Origin: an uncultured Bacteroidota bacterium
Lineage (GTDB): Bacteria > Bacteroidota > Bacteroidia > Chitinophagales > Chitinophagaceae
Length of the DNA stretch: 62,366 nucleotides
NCBI GenBank assembly: GCA_903824725.1
Contig: CAIJXU010000044.1
Location: forward strand, 1-62,366
Direction of reading: 5' to 3'
Notes under the pieces: generated by a model
What the model was told of the DNA's origin: nothing
The model's database searches: none
The model's input: the letters and a program-made list of their open reading frames with translations, nothing else
Translations under genes and position numbers: made by a program
Shown here: positions 52,819 through 62,184 of the stretch, one piece after another
How the letters are laid out: the number at the start of each line of letters is the position of its first letter
Position numbering within the stretch: the stretch's first letter is position 1

Positions 52819-53781
52819 ATGGAATTAGCCAAAAAAATAATTGGAGCCGAACTTGATTTGTTTGAAAAGCACTTCAAAGAAGCTGTGAAAAGTAGGGTCT
52901 CCTTATTAGACCGCATCATGCAATATATAGTGAAGCGGAAAGGAAAGCAAATGCGCCCCATGTTTGTATTATTATCTGCAAAACTACATGGTGAAATTAA
53001 TGACAGCTCATATCGTGCCGCATCCTTAGTTGAATTACTGCATACGGCCACATTAGTGCATGACGACGTGGTAGATGATGCAATGGAACGCCGAGGTTTT
53101 TTTTCAATCAATGCCTTATGGAAAAATAAAATAGCCGTATTGGTGGGAGATTATCTATTATCAAAGGGATTGTTATTGTCCTTAGAAAATAAAGATTTCG
53201 CTATCCTAACTATTTTATCCAATGCAGTAAAAAACATGAGTGAAGGTGAGCTTTTGCAAATGGAAAAAACAAGAAATTTAAATTTTGACGAATCCATCTA
53301 TTACGAAATCATTAATGGTAAAACAGCCAGCCTTTTAGCATCCAGCTGTGCGGCAGGAGCTTCTTCGGTTACGAATGATGAATTCATCATTGAGCAAATG
53401 CGTGCATTTGGAGACAATGTAGGAATGGCCTTCCAAATCAAAGACGACTTATTTGATTACGGTGAAGCCAAAGTGGGAAAACCGACTGGAAACGATATCA
53501 AGGAAAAAAAGCTGACCTTACCTTTAATACATATTTTACAAAAAGTATCCCCAAGTCTAAGAAAGCAAATTGTCAATATTGTAAAAAACAATAATAACGA
53601 TAAAGCAAAAGTAAAATTTGTAATTGATCATGTACAATCTTATGGAGGCATTGAATATGCCACACAAAAGATGATCGAATATCGAGACAAAGCCATCACC
53701 ATCTTACACTCCTTCCCTAATAGTCCTACAAGGGATGCCTTAGAAGAATTAGTGCGTTATACAACCGATCGACAATTCTAA
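52819..53781 (+). CDS. Polyprenyl diphosphate synthase (long-chain trans type)
   Basis: 320 residues. Class I prenyltransferase: first aspartate motif DDVVDD at 82-87 followed by RRG at 91-93, second motif KDDLFDY near 208-214, and the KGKQMRP allyl-binding block near 41-47. The small residue pattern before the first motif (LLHTATLVH) is that of medium/long-chain enzymes, so the product is likely an octa-/hepta-/solanesyl side chain for menaquinone. Substrate IPP comes from IspH encoded earlier in the window. Its stop overlaps the recJ ATG by one base (TAATG). Confidence 0.92.
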   Translation: MELAKKIIGAELDLFEKHFKEAVKSRVSLLDRIMQYIVKRKGKQMRPMFVLLSAKLHGEINDSSYRAASLVELLHTATLVHDDVVDDAMERRGFFSINALWKNKIAVLVGDYLLSKGLLLSLENKDFAILTILSNAVKNMSEGELLQMEKTRNLNFDESIYYEIINGKTASLLASSCAAGASSVTNDEFIIEQMRAFGDNVGMAFQIKDDLFDYGEAKVGKPTGNDIKEKKLTLPLIHILQKVSPSLRKQIVNIVKNNNNDKAKVKFVIDHVQSYGGIEYATQKMIEYRDKAITILHSFPNSPTRDALEELVRYTTDRQF

Positions 53782-55481
53782 TGGAAAAAAGATGGAATAT
53801 ACTCAAAGCAGATAGTGCACAAGTTCAAGCATTGCAAGCTGCTTTAAAAATTCATCCCTTACTTTGCGAACTATTGGTTCAAAGAGGTATTCAAGATTAT
53901 GATGCTTCAAAACATTTTTTTAGACCAAGTCTTGATCATTTGCATGATCCTTGGATAATGAAAGATATGCGTAAAGCAGTCGATCGTATTCAACTTGCTG
54001 TGAATGAGAAGCAAAAGATTTTAGTGTTTGGGGATTACGATGTCGATGGAACCACTTCGGTCGCTACTTTGTTCCAATTTTTAAAAAAGATTTCACCTTA
54101 CATTGATTATTATATCCCCCATCGATACAGAGAAGGATATGGCATATCTAAAATAGGAATTGATTTTGCAAAAGAATCCAATATTGATTTAATTATTTCT
54201 GTGGATTGTGGCATTAAATCCATTGAGCTCATTGAGTATGCAAAAAATTTAGGTATTGATTTTATTATTTGTGATCACCATTTACCAGATACTATTTTAC
54301 CTCCTGCAATTGCAATATTAAATCCAAAACAAGTGGATTGCCCTTATCCTTATAAGGAATTATGTGGATGTGGCGTGGTGTTTAAATTAATTACTGCCTT
54401 AGCAGAAACCTATCAACTACCTGCCGAATCATATTTACAATATTTAGATTTAGTCGCCACCGCTATTGCTGCAGATATTGTGCCGCTTACCGATGAAAAT
54501 AGGACCATGGCCTTTTTTGGTTTACAAAAAGTGAACGAGTCCCCTTGTTTTGGCCTATTAGCATTAATGGAATTAGCCAAACAAACACCTCCTCTAAAAA
54601 TTAGTAATCTAGTTTTCGCAGTAGCGCCTCGTATTAATGCGGCAGGCCGAATGGATGATGCAAAAAAAGCAGTACAATTATTTGTTGAGAAAGATTATTC
54701 GAGCGCACTCGCCATAGGATCCTTATTACAACAAGATAATTTAGATAGACGCGAAGCGGATACCAGCATTTCAGAAGAAGCATTGATCCAAATTGAAATG
54801 GACCCACTTCATCTTACCAAAAAATCATCGGTGGTTTTTCAACCGCATTGGCATAAAGGAGTGGTAGGTATTGTTGCAAGCAGGCTGATTGAAAAACATT
54901 ATAAACCCACTATTGTATTAACTCAAAGTGGAGATGTCATCACCGGAAGTGCAAGAAGTGTTATTGGATTTAATTTATATGAAGCCTTGCATGCTTGTAG
55001 AGCACATTTGATTGGATATGGTGGACACTTTGCTGCAGCCGGCATGACTATGGCGGTTGATCAACTAGACGCATTTAAAATTGCATTTGAAAATGCAGTA
55101 GCCGAGCGCATCACCCCAGAACAATTGACGCCTGAAATCGTCATCAATGCCATACTGCCTTTGGACCAAATCAACATGAGCTTTTTTCAAATCATAAGTC
55201 AAATGGAACCCTACGGCCCCGATAATGCAAGGCCTTTATTTTTAGCACAAGGTGTTTATGATGCTGGATATACAAAATTAGTAAAGGATGCGCATATCAG
55301 TTTTCATATTAAGCAAGGACAAAATAGTTTAAAAGGAATTGGATACAATATGCCGCAACATATTGAATTAGTAAAATCAGGAAAACCATTTGACATCGTA
55401 TTTCAATTACAATTAAATGAGTGGCAAGGAAATCAAACGGTACAATTACAAGTACTTGACATTAAAGCCACCCTTGCATAA
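53781..55481 (+). CDS. Single-stranded-DNA-specific exonuclease RecJ
   Basis: 566 residues. A 5'-3' ssDNA exonuclease of the DHH family. Motif I FGDYDVDGTTS near 83-93, the VDCGIKS block, motif III CDHHLPD near 164-170, the DHHA1 domain (about 340-450) with GVVGIVASRLIEKH and GYGGHFAAAGMT, then a C-terminal OB-like domain (about 460-566). Translationally coupled to the prenyl synthase gene by TAATG. A bidirectional terminator follows. Confidence 0.95.
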   Translation: MEKRWNILKADSAQVQALQAALKIHPLLCELLVQRGIQDYDASKHFFRPSLDHLHDPWIMKDMRKAVDRIQLAVNEKQKILVFGDYDVDGTTSVATLFQFLKKISPYIDYYIPHRYREGYGISKIGIDFAKESNIDLIISVDCGIKSIELIEYAKNLGIDFIICDHHLPDTILPPAIAILNPKQVDCPYPYKELCGCGVVFKLITALAETYQLPAESYLQYLDLVATAIAADIVPLTDENRTMAFFGLQKVNESPCFGLLALMELAKQTPPLKISNLVFAVAPRINAAGRMDDAKKAVQLFVEKDYSSALAIGSLLQQDNLDRREADTSISEEALIQIEMDPLHLTKKSSVVFQPHWHKGVVGIVASRLIEKHYKPTIVLTQSGDVITGSARSVIGFNLYEALHACRAHLIGYGGHFAAAGMTMAVDQLDAFKIAFENAVAERITPEQLTPEIVINAILPLDQINMSFFQIISQMEPYGPDNARPLFLAQGVYDAGYTKLVKDAHISFHIKQGQNSLKGIGYNMPQHIELVKSGKPFDIVFQLQLNEWQGNQTVQLQVLDIKATLA

Positions 55482-55513
55482 ATAGCTGCCGTTTTACTAA
55501 CCCAGCTTACCAT

Positions 55514-55548
55514 AAAAAAAGCCCCCAAAATCTTAGGAGGCTTTTTTT
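55514..55548. terminator. Bidirectional terminator between recJ and htpG
   Basis: AAAAAAAGCCCCC (55514-55526) pairs with GGAGGCTTTTTTT (55536-55548) with one mismatch and a 9-nt loop; both outer arms are A/T runs, so it ends transcription from both sides. Confidence 0.88.
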
Positions 55549-55571
55549 ATTATATCAATGAGGCTAAATTA

Positions 55572-57464
55572 TTATTTTAATAAATCAACACTTCGATTAA
55601 TAAAGTTAGTCAACTCGGCACCTTTTAATAGACCTTGAGACAATAATGCAAGGTCAGCTAAATTACGAGCTTGTTTTTGCTGCTTGTCAACATCAGGCTC
55701 CTTAAGTAAGGTCTGAAAAATAGGATGATTACCATTAATGGTTAAATGAACTTCATCTGGCATCTGTGCATAAAATGCAGTCATTCCGCCACCGCCCATA
55801 CCCGCCATATCTTTCATACGACGCATAAATTCGGGACGCGTTGCCACAATGGGAGCCGCTTCATTACTCAAACCTTTTACCTCCACTGTTAAAGTGATTT
55901 CAGGTACTTGAAATTCAAATAATTTTTTAGCTTGTTCTACTTCGGCAGTCGATAAAATAGAATCTACATTTTCTTGTTTATCAATTAAATTATCTACCAC
56001 ATCTGCATCCACGCGAACAAACTGAATACCTTCCCATTTCATTTCTACATTGTTAATAAATGCAGCATCCACCATGGTCTCTAATTTAACCACTTTATAC
56101 CCCTTACCTACCGCTGCCTGAATAAAAGCATCTTGACCAACAGGATTGGTAGTATATAATAATACTTGCTTACCCTCTTTATTTTTTTGAGTTGCTTCAG
56201 TGGCTTTTTTATATTCATCTAAAGTATAAAAAGTACCCGCTGCAGCAGCGTCTTCCATGATTAAAAACTTGTTGGCCTTATCTAAAAACTTATCGTCAGT
56301 AATCATACCATATTTAACAAACAAGCCTAAGCTTTCCCACTTGTCTTCAAATGATTTTCTTTCACTGTTAAATATTTCCTCTAATTTATCAGCTACCTTT
56401 TTAGTAATGTGTGCATTTATTTTTTTCACATTAGGATCCCCTTGTAAATAACTACGACTCACATTTAAAGGAATATCTGGACTGTCAATCACCCCATGTA
56501 ATAACATTAAAAATTCAGGAACAATATCCTTCACTTCATCGGTTACAAAAACTTGGTTACAGTATAATTGAATTTTATCCTTTTGAATTTCAAAGCTTTG
56601 TTTGATTTTAGGGAAATAAAGCACCCCAGTTAGGTTAAAAGGATAATCTACATTTAAATGAATCCAAAATAAAGGTGTTTCACCAAATGGATATAATTCC
56701 TTATAAAAGTTTTCATAATCTTCCTTGGTTAATTCCGAAGGCTTACGAATCCAAATAGGATTGGTATTATTGATAGATTTTTCAACTTCAACTTTTGCTG
56801 CTTTTGCGTCTTCCACTTCTCCTCCTGTATCAGATACTTTCGCATCTTCTTTTGCATTCGCATCGGTAAAGTAAATAGCGACAGGTAAAAATTTACAGAA
56901 ACGCTCTAAAATTGATTTCACACGATGCGGATCTAAAAACTCAGCACTTTCTTCATTAATGTGTAATACTATTTTAGTACCACGAGTACTGTAATCGACT
57001 TCATATAATTCATATTCAGTACTACCATCACAACTCCAAAACACACCCGGAGTATCGGTATGACTTTTACTATAAATGTCTACTTTCTCACTCACCATAA
57101 ATGAGCTATAAAATCCTAAACCAAAATGCCCAATGATACTAGCATCTTTGTACTTATTTACAAATTCCTCGGCACCACTAAAAGCCACTTGGTTAATATA
57201 CTTATCTACTTCCTCTGAAGACATTCCAATACCATTGTCAATAATAGACAAGGTTTTTTCCTTGGCATCTAAAACCACATCCACCCTAAGGTCCCCAATG
57301 GCCCCTTTTACTTCTCCCTTGCCGCTCAAAGTTTTTAATTTTTGAGAAGCATCCACAGCGTTACTTACCAGCTCACGCAAAAATATTTCGTGGTCGCTGT
57401 ATAGGAATTTTTTAATAATCGGAAAGATGTTCTCGGTTTGTACCCTTATTTGACCTTTTTGCAT
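55572..57464 (-). CDS. Hsp90-family chaperone HtpG
   Basis: 630 residues from ATG 57464 (MQKGQIRVQTENIFP); an in-frame start 48 nt upstream is rejected on homology. GHKL ATP site: ELVSNAVDASQK near 31-42, IIDNGIGMS near 75-83, GHFGLGFYSSFMV near 116-128. An acidic linker (about 215-245, DTGGEVEDAKAAKVEVE) precedes the middle domain with WESLGLFVKYGMITD. The C-terminal dimer domain contains a Met/Gly-rich RRMKDMAGMGGGGM stretch. Cytoplasmic; clearly a full-length copy. Its terminator is shared with recJ. Confidence 0.95.
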   Translation of the reverse strand: MQKGQIRVQTENIFPIIKKFLYSDHEIFLRELVSNAVDASQKLKTLSGKGEVKGAIGDLRVDVVLDAKEKTLSIIDNGIGMSSEEVDKYINQVAFSGAEEFVNKYKDASIIGHFGLGFYSSFMVSEKVDIYSKSHTDTPGVFWSCDGSTEYELYEVDYSTRGTKIVLHINEESAEFLDPHRVKSILERFCKFLPVAIYFTDANAKEDAKVSDTGGEVEDAKAAKVEVEKSINNTNPIWIRKPSELTKEDYENFYKELYPFGETPLFWIHLNVDYPFNLTGVLYFPKIKQSFEIQKDKIQLYCNQVFVTDEVKDIVPEFLMLLHGVIDSPDIPLNVSRSYLQGDPNVKKINAHITKKVADKLEEIFNSERKSFEDKWESLGLFVKYGMITDDKFLDKANKFLIMEDAAAAGTFYTLDEYKKATEATQKNKEGKQVLLYTTNPVGQDAFIQAAVGKGYKVVKLETMVDAAFINNVEMKWEGIQFVRVDADVVDNLIDKQENVDSILSTAEVEQAKKLFEFQVPEITLTVEVKGLSNEAAPIVATRPEFMRRMKDMAGMGGGGMTAFYAQMPDEVHLTINGNHPIFQTLLKEPDVDKQQKQARNLADLALLSQGLLKGAELTNFINRSVDLLK

Positions 57465-57539
57465 ACAATGATTGTTTAGTGGTAGTATAGCAAAGTGGAT
57501 ACCAAAAAGCAAATGCTGACAGACTGTCTACCCCTGCTC

Positions 57540-58379
57540 CTATTGAGGTAAATTTTGCAGCCAAGCAGCGCCAGTACAGCGCTTACTTTTTAACAAAATG
57601 TCACTTGTGTCACGAATCAACAGTTGCTTTTCGCTATTGTAAACCGAATATATTCCTATCACCGACCCATTACCCGACGGAGTAGCTACACCTGCAAAGT
57701 CTGCATATCCACTGGTCCTTAAATAAATTGTGCCCCCTGTGCAAAATTTCAATGACCTACTAGCCCCAATTTTATTCTTATAATCGGAATAGGTTTGACC
57801 CGTATCGGTTGCCGAAAATTCAACACTACTTAATCGAATAAGTCTGCCTTGTAAAGTATCAGACAAGGTTTTATAATTCACATCCAAGGGCACCACTTTA
57901 AAATTATCACGAAGAATACTAATATGCTTTTCAAATAAAGGCACAGGGAGTCCAGTAGTAAGTAAAGTTCCATTGGTAGTATCCACGCTCGCTACCAATT
58001 GTTGCATTTTTCGATAGTCGGTTAAAAATAAATTTTTAAGACGAACACGAACAAATGCGCCTAATGGATAATTCTGATATAAATTAGTACCATCTAATAA
58101 TAATACAATACCTCCCGTACTATCTTGTATGATGATGGACTTATAAATATTGTCATGTTCGTCATTTCCAACAACCACCCCCTCGATCATCAAAGACTTT
58201 GTTAACGGCTCCACCCTATTTAACACATGCAACTTCCTTAGATCTTTAATACTCATTAAAGTATCCGTGGTCAATGCACTAAATTGAATGGCGTAAGCAT
58301 TTTTTTTTAAGCAAGCAGTAAGCATCAGCAAAAATGCAATAGAATAAAATATCAGTTTGAATCGAATTTGAATTTTCAT
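57540..58379 (-). CDS. DUF5689-type lipoprotein
   Basis: 279 residues. Lipobox LLMLTAC (Cys23). Residues about 40-265 match the Bacteroidota DUF5689 fold, as I recognise it: IKDLRKLH, then MIEGVVVGNDEHDNIYKSIIIQDSTGGIVLLLDG, an OB-like repeat, a second block YPLGAFVRVRLKNLFL, and a closing IGIYSVYNSEKQLLIRDTSDI. Such proteins often sit beside endonuclease/exonuclease/phosphatase-type enzymes and TonB barrels, exactly as here. Binding of nucleic acid or nucleotides is a guess from the OB-like strands. It is 48 nt downstream of the barrel gene on the same strand. Confidence 0.8.
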   Translation of the reverse strand: MKIQIRFKLIFYSIAFLLMLTACLKKNAYAIQFSALTTDTLMSIKDLRKLHVLNRVEPLTKSLMIEGVVVGNDEHDNIYKSIIIQDSTGGIVLLLDGTNLYQNYPLGAFVRVRLKNLFLTDYRKMQQLVASVDTTNGTLLTTGLPVPLFEKHISILRDNFKVVPLDVNYKTLSDTLQGRLIRLSSVEFSATDTGQTYSDYKNKIGASRSLKFCTGGTIYLRTSGYADFAGVATPSGNGSVIGIYSVYNSEKQLLIRDTSDILLKSKRCTGAAWLQNLPQ

Positions 58380-58427
58380 AATGAATGGTATAATTGAATA
58401 AATAATAGGGTCGATAATTTCTTTGAT

Positions 58428-60869
58428 TTAATGAATTTGGAATTGAATACCTAATGCAAAAGCAGTACCTTGATCATATAAATATTTCAAAGGGAATTTT
58501 TGAACAGATAGCCCTTGATAGTCAAACCTAGATTGTTCAAAAGCTAAAATGGGGATCAAGGTGTTAAATACATTTTTAACACTTGCGTTCAATTTGATTT
58601 GTTGTGTGTGATTTTTAAAACGAAGTAGATATTGTTTATTGATAAATGCATTCAATACCCATTGATCAGGTAAATAATTTTCAGACTGTATTGTATTCCA
58701 AATAAGTGAATTGTCTATTTTATTTTTTAAAACAAAGGATCGTCGAAAATAATTATAGTCTATTGACCTTTTGATCGAAAAAACAGCTGTCATTCCCATA
58801 TTGATCGAATAACTTGGTTGCCATAACAAGGATAATGCATGAACCCATTGTGGACGATTCGACACAGGCAAATCCTTTAGTTGCAAAACACCCGACTCCA
58901 CTTGATATAAGTCATTTGCAAGCTTAATCTCATATAAGGGATTGTTTGCAATATAAAAATGGCCAAAACTACTTACAGCAGATAATTGCCATTGCCCCCA
59001 TAAATCGGAAGTGATGCCCATTTCGATACCTTTTCGAATGGTTTGCATTTGGCCTAGCATGCCATAAACAAACGCATAAAAATGATCATGATAAAAAAGT
59101 GTTTTTTCTGACTCATTCTGATTAGTTTGCCAAAATGCAGTCACATTTATTTTACTACTCACCGTTCGGTAAAACAATGAAAAGTCAAATCCTTTTTGAA
59201 GTTGCGGCAAAATAAAACTTGATGTAAAAGCATGCAGGCCAGGATCTAAATAAATGCCTGAAGAACTTGGGGTATTGGTTTGATGATAGAAAATGCTATT
59301 GGCATAAAAACGACCTGAGAATTTATATAAAAATTGAGACTTCAATCCATAGGCAGGAAAAGATAAGCCAGGAGATACTCCAAGTGAAGAATTGGGGAAT
59401 AGACCATTTTGAGTAAATCCAGTTCGCCTAAAAAAACTTTGCTCGCCTCTCATTGAAATACTAAACTCAAAATGTGCAGTTTGCTTTTTGAGTTGCACCC
59501 ATGCTTGCATTTCAGTATTTTCCAATTGATAATCGCTCCCCCACTTTTCTCCTTCTATAATTTTCTGATCAGGCTTTCTTATTTCATTTTGAAAATTATC
59601 CACTGAACCATTATCATCTACCCAACCATTGTAATTGTAAAAAAAAGATCCGCCTAATAAATTATCTAGCACATTATAATATCGTATCATATCCTTTGAC
59701 AGATGAAAACCTATTTGACCCCACCATTCATTCGGAAATTGATATTGATATTGGATGGCCATCTTAAGCAAACTCACTTGCGCTACCTGTGTATTGATAA
59801 TATAAAAGGAACGATGCGAAGCATTAGATTGATTAATAGAAGCTAAGTGATCAAAATTTACTTGCAATGATTGGGGATGTTCTTTGAACCATTGTGTTAG
59901 TTGTTGCTTTAAAATACTGTCCTTACTATAACTTGGTAAAAACTTATAATAGTCCGGCCTAGGATCAATGGTTTTAGTCCAATCCATTTGTGATCTTTTT
60001 TGAGTTCCCATAGCAATCCCAAATTGTATTTGTAGCATCGCTTTGTCTGCCCATTTTTTTTCATACCTGAAATAGGCAATAGGCACATTACTTTGTTTCG
60101 CATTAGGATAAAAGGCATTCCCTTTGTACCAACCCCAACTTGGATTATAATTGCGTTGAGATGACAATGTAAAAGCTTCCTGAACAGAAGGTGATATTTT
60201 TCCTTGCGCCGCTTGATCCCACCAAAAAGTTAAACCGATGGATTGCTGAAATTTTAATCGCTTATCAATACTTAACAATACTCCTTTGATATTTTTAAAT
60301 CCAATTGGCAATAGACCAATAGGCGCCTGCTGAAATACAAGATTAGTGTGATAAGACCAATTATTTTGAAGAAGCCCACTATTGTATTGAAGAAATCCTT
60401 CGTTAATAAAAGCACTATTTGAAAACCGAGTCCCTATGTTGAAAGATTTTTTTAAATCTAAAGAATGGGAGGATACAAAATGAACAGTGCCGTTGTCTCC
60501 AAACCCCTGTTTGGAAAATGCGTTATCATATACTCTATCCTGCGTTTGAAATGATTTGTATAAACTCGCGTATGAATAAAATGGATCCCAGCCGGCTAAT
60601 TTACTTTGCCACTGTATCCCATCGATATAAGTGCTTCTATTTGATTTTTGACCACGAGGTACCCAATTAAAAATAAATCCATTCCATTGGGATAAGGAAT
60701 AGATAGGTAAAGGATTGGCAGTTAATAAAGTAGGGACCCAGTCCTCCCTAAACTCTTTTAGAAATTCCATGTTTTGATTCACATGATCTTCTTCCACTTG
60801 GCTTATAGCCGTATTGTAGAAAAAGAGTAATGCAATCAATGGCAATAAGACTTCTGGTCTTTTTTTCAT
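58428..60869 (-). CDS. TonB-dependent-receptor-like outer-membrane barrel with a degenerate plug
   Basis: 813 residues from ATG 60869 (MKKRPEVLLPLIALLFF, signal peptide); a longer frame to 60983 lacks a signal. There is no CarboxypepD domain. A short plug-like region (about 50-135) includes WVPRGQKSNRSTYIDGIQW, which corresponds to the RG+...YINGV motif of TonB plugs. Then a barrel of about 20 strands rich in Tyr/Trp/Asn ends TAFALGIQFQIH. Function as a transporter is plausible; no TonB box is identifiable. With the downstream lipoprotein and the divergent secreted hydrolase it forms a likely uptake locus. The start is 117 nt from the divergent gene. Confidence 0.8.
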   Translation of the reverse strand: MKKRPEVLLPLIALLFFYNTAISQVEEDHVNQNMEFLKEFREDWVPTLLTANPLPIYSLSQWNGFIFNWVPRGQKSNRSTYIDGIQWQSKLAGWDPFYSYASLYKSFQTQDRVYDNAFSKQGFGDNGTVHFVSSHSLDLKKSFNIGTRFSNSAFINEGFLQYNSGLLQNNWSYHTNLVFQQAPIGLLPIGFKNIKGVLLSIDKRLKFQQSIGLTFWWDQAAQGKISPSVQEAFTLSSQRNYNPSWGWYKGNAFYPNAKQSNVPIAYFRYEKKWADKAMLQIQFGIAMGTQKRSQMDWTKTIDPRPDYYKFLPSYSKDSILKQQLTQWFKEHPQSLQVNFDHLASINQSNASHRSFYIINTQVAQVSLLKMAIQYQYQFPNEWWGQIGFHLSKDMIRYYNVLDNLLGGSFFYNYNGWVDDNGSVDNFQNEIRKPDQKIIEGEKWGSDYQLENTEMQAWVQLKKQTAHFEFSISMRGEQSFFRRTGFTQNGLFPNSSLGVSPGLSFPAYGLKSQFLYKFSGRFYANSIFYHQTNTPSSSGIYLDPGLHAFTSSFILPQLQKGFDFSLFYRTVSSKINVTAFWQTNQNESEKTLFYHDHFYAFVYGMLGQMQTIRKGIEMGITSDLWGQWQLSAVSSFGHFYIANNPLYEIKLANDLYQVESGVLQLKDLPVSNRPQWVHALSLLWQPSYSINMGMTAVFSIKRSIDYNYFRRSFVLKNKIDNSLIWNTIQSENYLPDQWVLNAFINKQYLLRFKNHTQQIKLNASVKNVFNTLIPILAFEQSRFDYQGLSVQKFPLKYLYDQGTAFALGIQFQIH

Positions 60870-60986
60870 TTTATAGAATATGAATGAAGCCACAATATGT
60901 TGAAAGAGAAGTATAAAATAATTTCGGCAAATACGCTTTATTGAAATAAAATAAAACGATATGATTATAGCATCAATAATCACTTT

Positions 60987-62087
60987 ATGAAAAAAGAAAA
61001 AAAATCAATGCTATTATTCTTTGTTTTTTATTTATGTACCATAACCCAACTCATCCATGCGCAAGCAGTGATTGTCGGCTTTTATAATTTTGAAAACTTT
61101 TACGACACCATTGATCAGAAAAATGTGGTAGATGAAGAGTTTTTACCAAAAAGCGCGAAAAGATACAATAGTCAACTTTATCAAATTAAGTCAGCGCATA
61201 TTGCATCTGTTTTATATGGGATGGGGAAAATTGAAAATGCAAATGGTCTTGCCTTATTAGGTATAGCAGAAGTTGAAAATAAAAATGTTTTAAAACAATT
61301 AGCTGAAGAACCATTGATAAAAAAATACCATTATCAATTTATCCATTTCGATTCGAAGGACATCAGAGGAATTGATGTTGCATTAATGTATCATCCCAAT
61401 CACTTCAAACCTTACCAATATCGAACCTATAGCTTAACCGATTCTTCCCATTTTACAGATTATGCCACAAGAGATATATTATACGTAAAAGGAATATTGA
61501 ATCAAACTTGGGTGCATATTTTGGTGAACCACTGGCCTAGCCGAAGAGGGGGCGAACGCTTATCAGGTGATAAAAGAAGATGGGCTGCCACTATTTGTAA
61601 AAGAATCATAGATAGCATTGAATTGAGGGAACCATTAGCTAAAATCATTGTCATGGGTGATTTTAATGACAATCCAAACAATAGGAGTATTAGACAACTA
61701 AAATTGACAAATCCATTTTTACCCTTGTTCAAAAAGGGCTTAGGAAGTTTGGCCTATAGAGATAGCTGGGGTTTATTTGATCAAATCTTACTCAACAACC
61801 AATGGAAACCCTATCCAGGTGAATCTTCCATAACCCCCAGTCGGTTAAGATGGCCCTATTATAGAATTCAAAATAAAGCCCTTTTGGCCCCTGAGGCAAA
61901 TGAATCTGATTTAAAGTATTATAAATCAATGATTTATAGAAATTTAGCCCTCACCGAACAGGAAGGCAAATACCAGGGCTACCCCAAAAGAACATGGAAA
62001 GGCGACCAGTTTGCTGGTGGGTATAGTGATCATTACCCAGTCGTCATAATTTTTAAGGCAAAAAATGCCGAAAACCCTTTAAAATAG
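60987..62087 (+). CDS. Secreted endonuclease/exonuclease/phosphatase-family protein
   Basis: 366 residues. Signal peptide about 1-26 (cleavage after IHA). EEP-fold motifs in order: VGFYNFENFYDT near 29-40, AEVENKNV near 93-100 (metal Glu), NHWPSRRGG near 181-189 (catalytic His), MGDFNDNP near 223-230 (Asp/Asn) and YSDHYPVVI near 346-354 (Asp-His pair). These are the residues expected of a DNase I-like or phosphodiesterase enzyme, so it is probably active, in the periplasm or outside. The exact substrate (DNA, nucleotides, phospho-lipid) is unknown. Transcribed divergently from the TonB-barrel and DUF5689 genes. rpsF follows 97 nt downstream. Confidence 0.9.
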   Translation: MKKEKKSMLLFFVFYLCTITQLIHAQAVIVGFYNFENFYDTIDQKNVVDEEFLPKSAKRYNSQLYQIKSAHIASVLYGMGKIENANGLALLGIAEVENKNVLKQLAEEPLIKKYHYQFIHFDSKDIRGIDVALMYHPNHFKPYQYRTYSLTDSSHFTDYATRDILYVKGILNQTWVHILVNHWPSRRGGERLSGDKRRWAATICKRIIDSIELREPLAKIIVMGDFNDNPNNRSIRQLKLTNPFLPLFKKGLGSLAYRDSWGLFDQILLNNQWKPYPGESSITPSRLRWPYYRIQNKALLAPEANESDLKYYKSMIYRNLALTEQEGKYQGYPKRTWKGDQFAGGYSDHYPVVIIFKAKNAENPLK

Positions 62088-62089
62088 CC

Positions 62090-62184
62090 TACCTTCGCCC
62101 TCCCAAATCTGTTTTGGCAGATTCATCCCGCCTAGCGAGATGTCCACTGGGAAAAACCAATTATTTAACCAATAAATTCAAGTA
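62090..62184 (+). promoter_or_regulatory. Leader/promoter region of rpsF
   Basis: TACCTTCG at 62090-62097 resembles TAnnTTTG with one change. A small hairpin AATCTG-TTTTGG-CAGATT spans 62106-62123, and a GC-richer segment ATCCCGCC...CCACTGGGA follows. In several phyla the rpsF-rpsR leader carries an S6:S18-binding RNA; I cannot confirm its signature here, so this is only a candidate. Confidence 0.25.

Noticed and set aside
62105..62184. S6:S18-binding leader RNA before rpsF
   Set aside because: There is one small hairpin and a GC-richer segment, but I could not place the diagnostic bulge and loop bases. Kept only as a low-confidence regulatory region.
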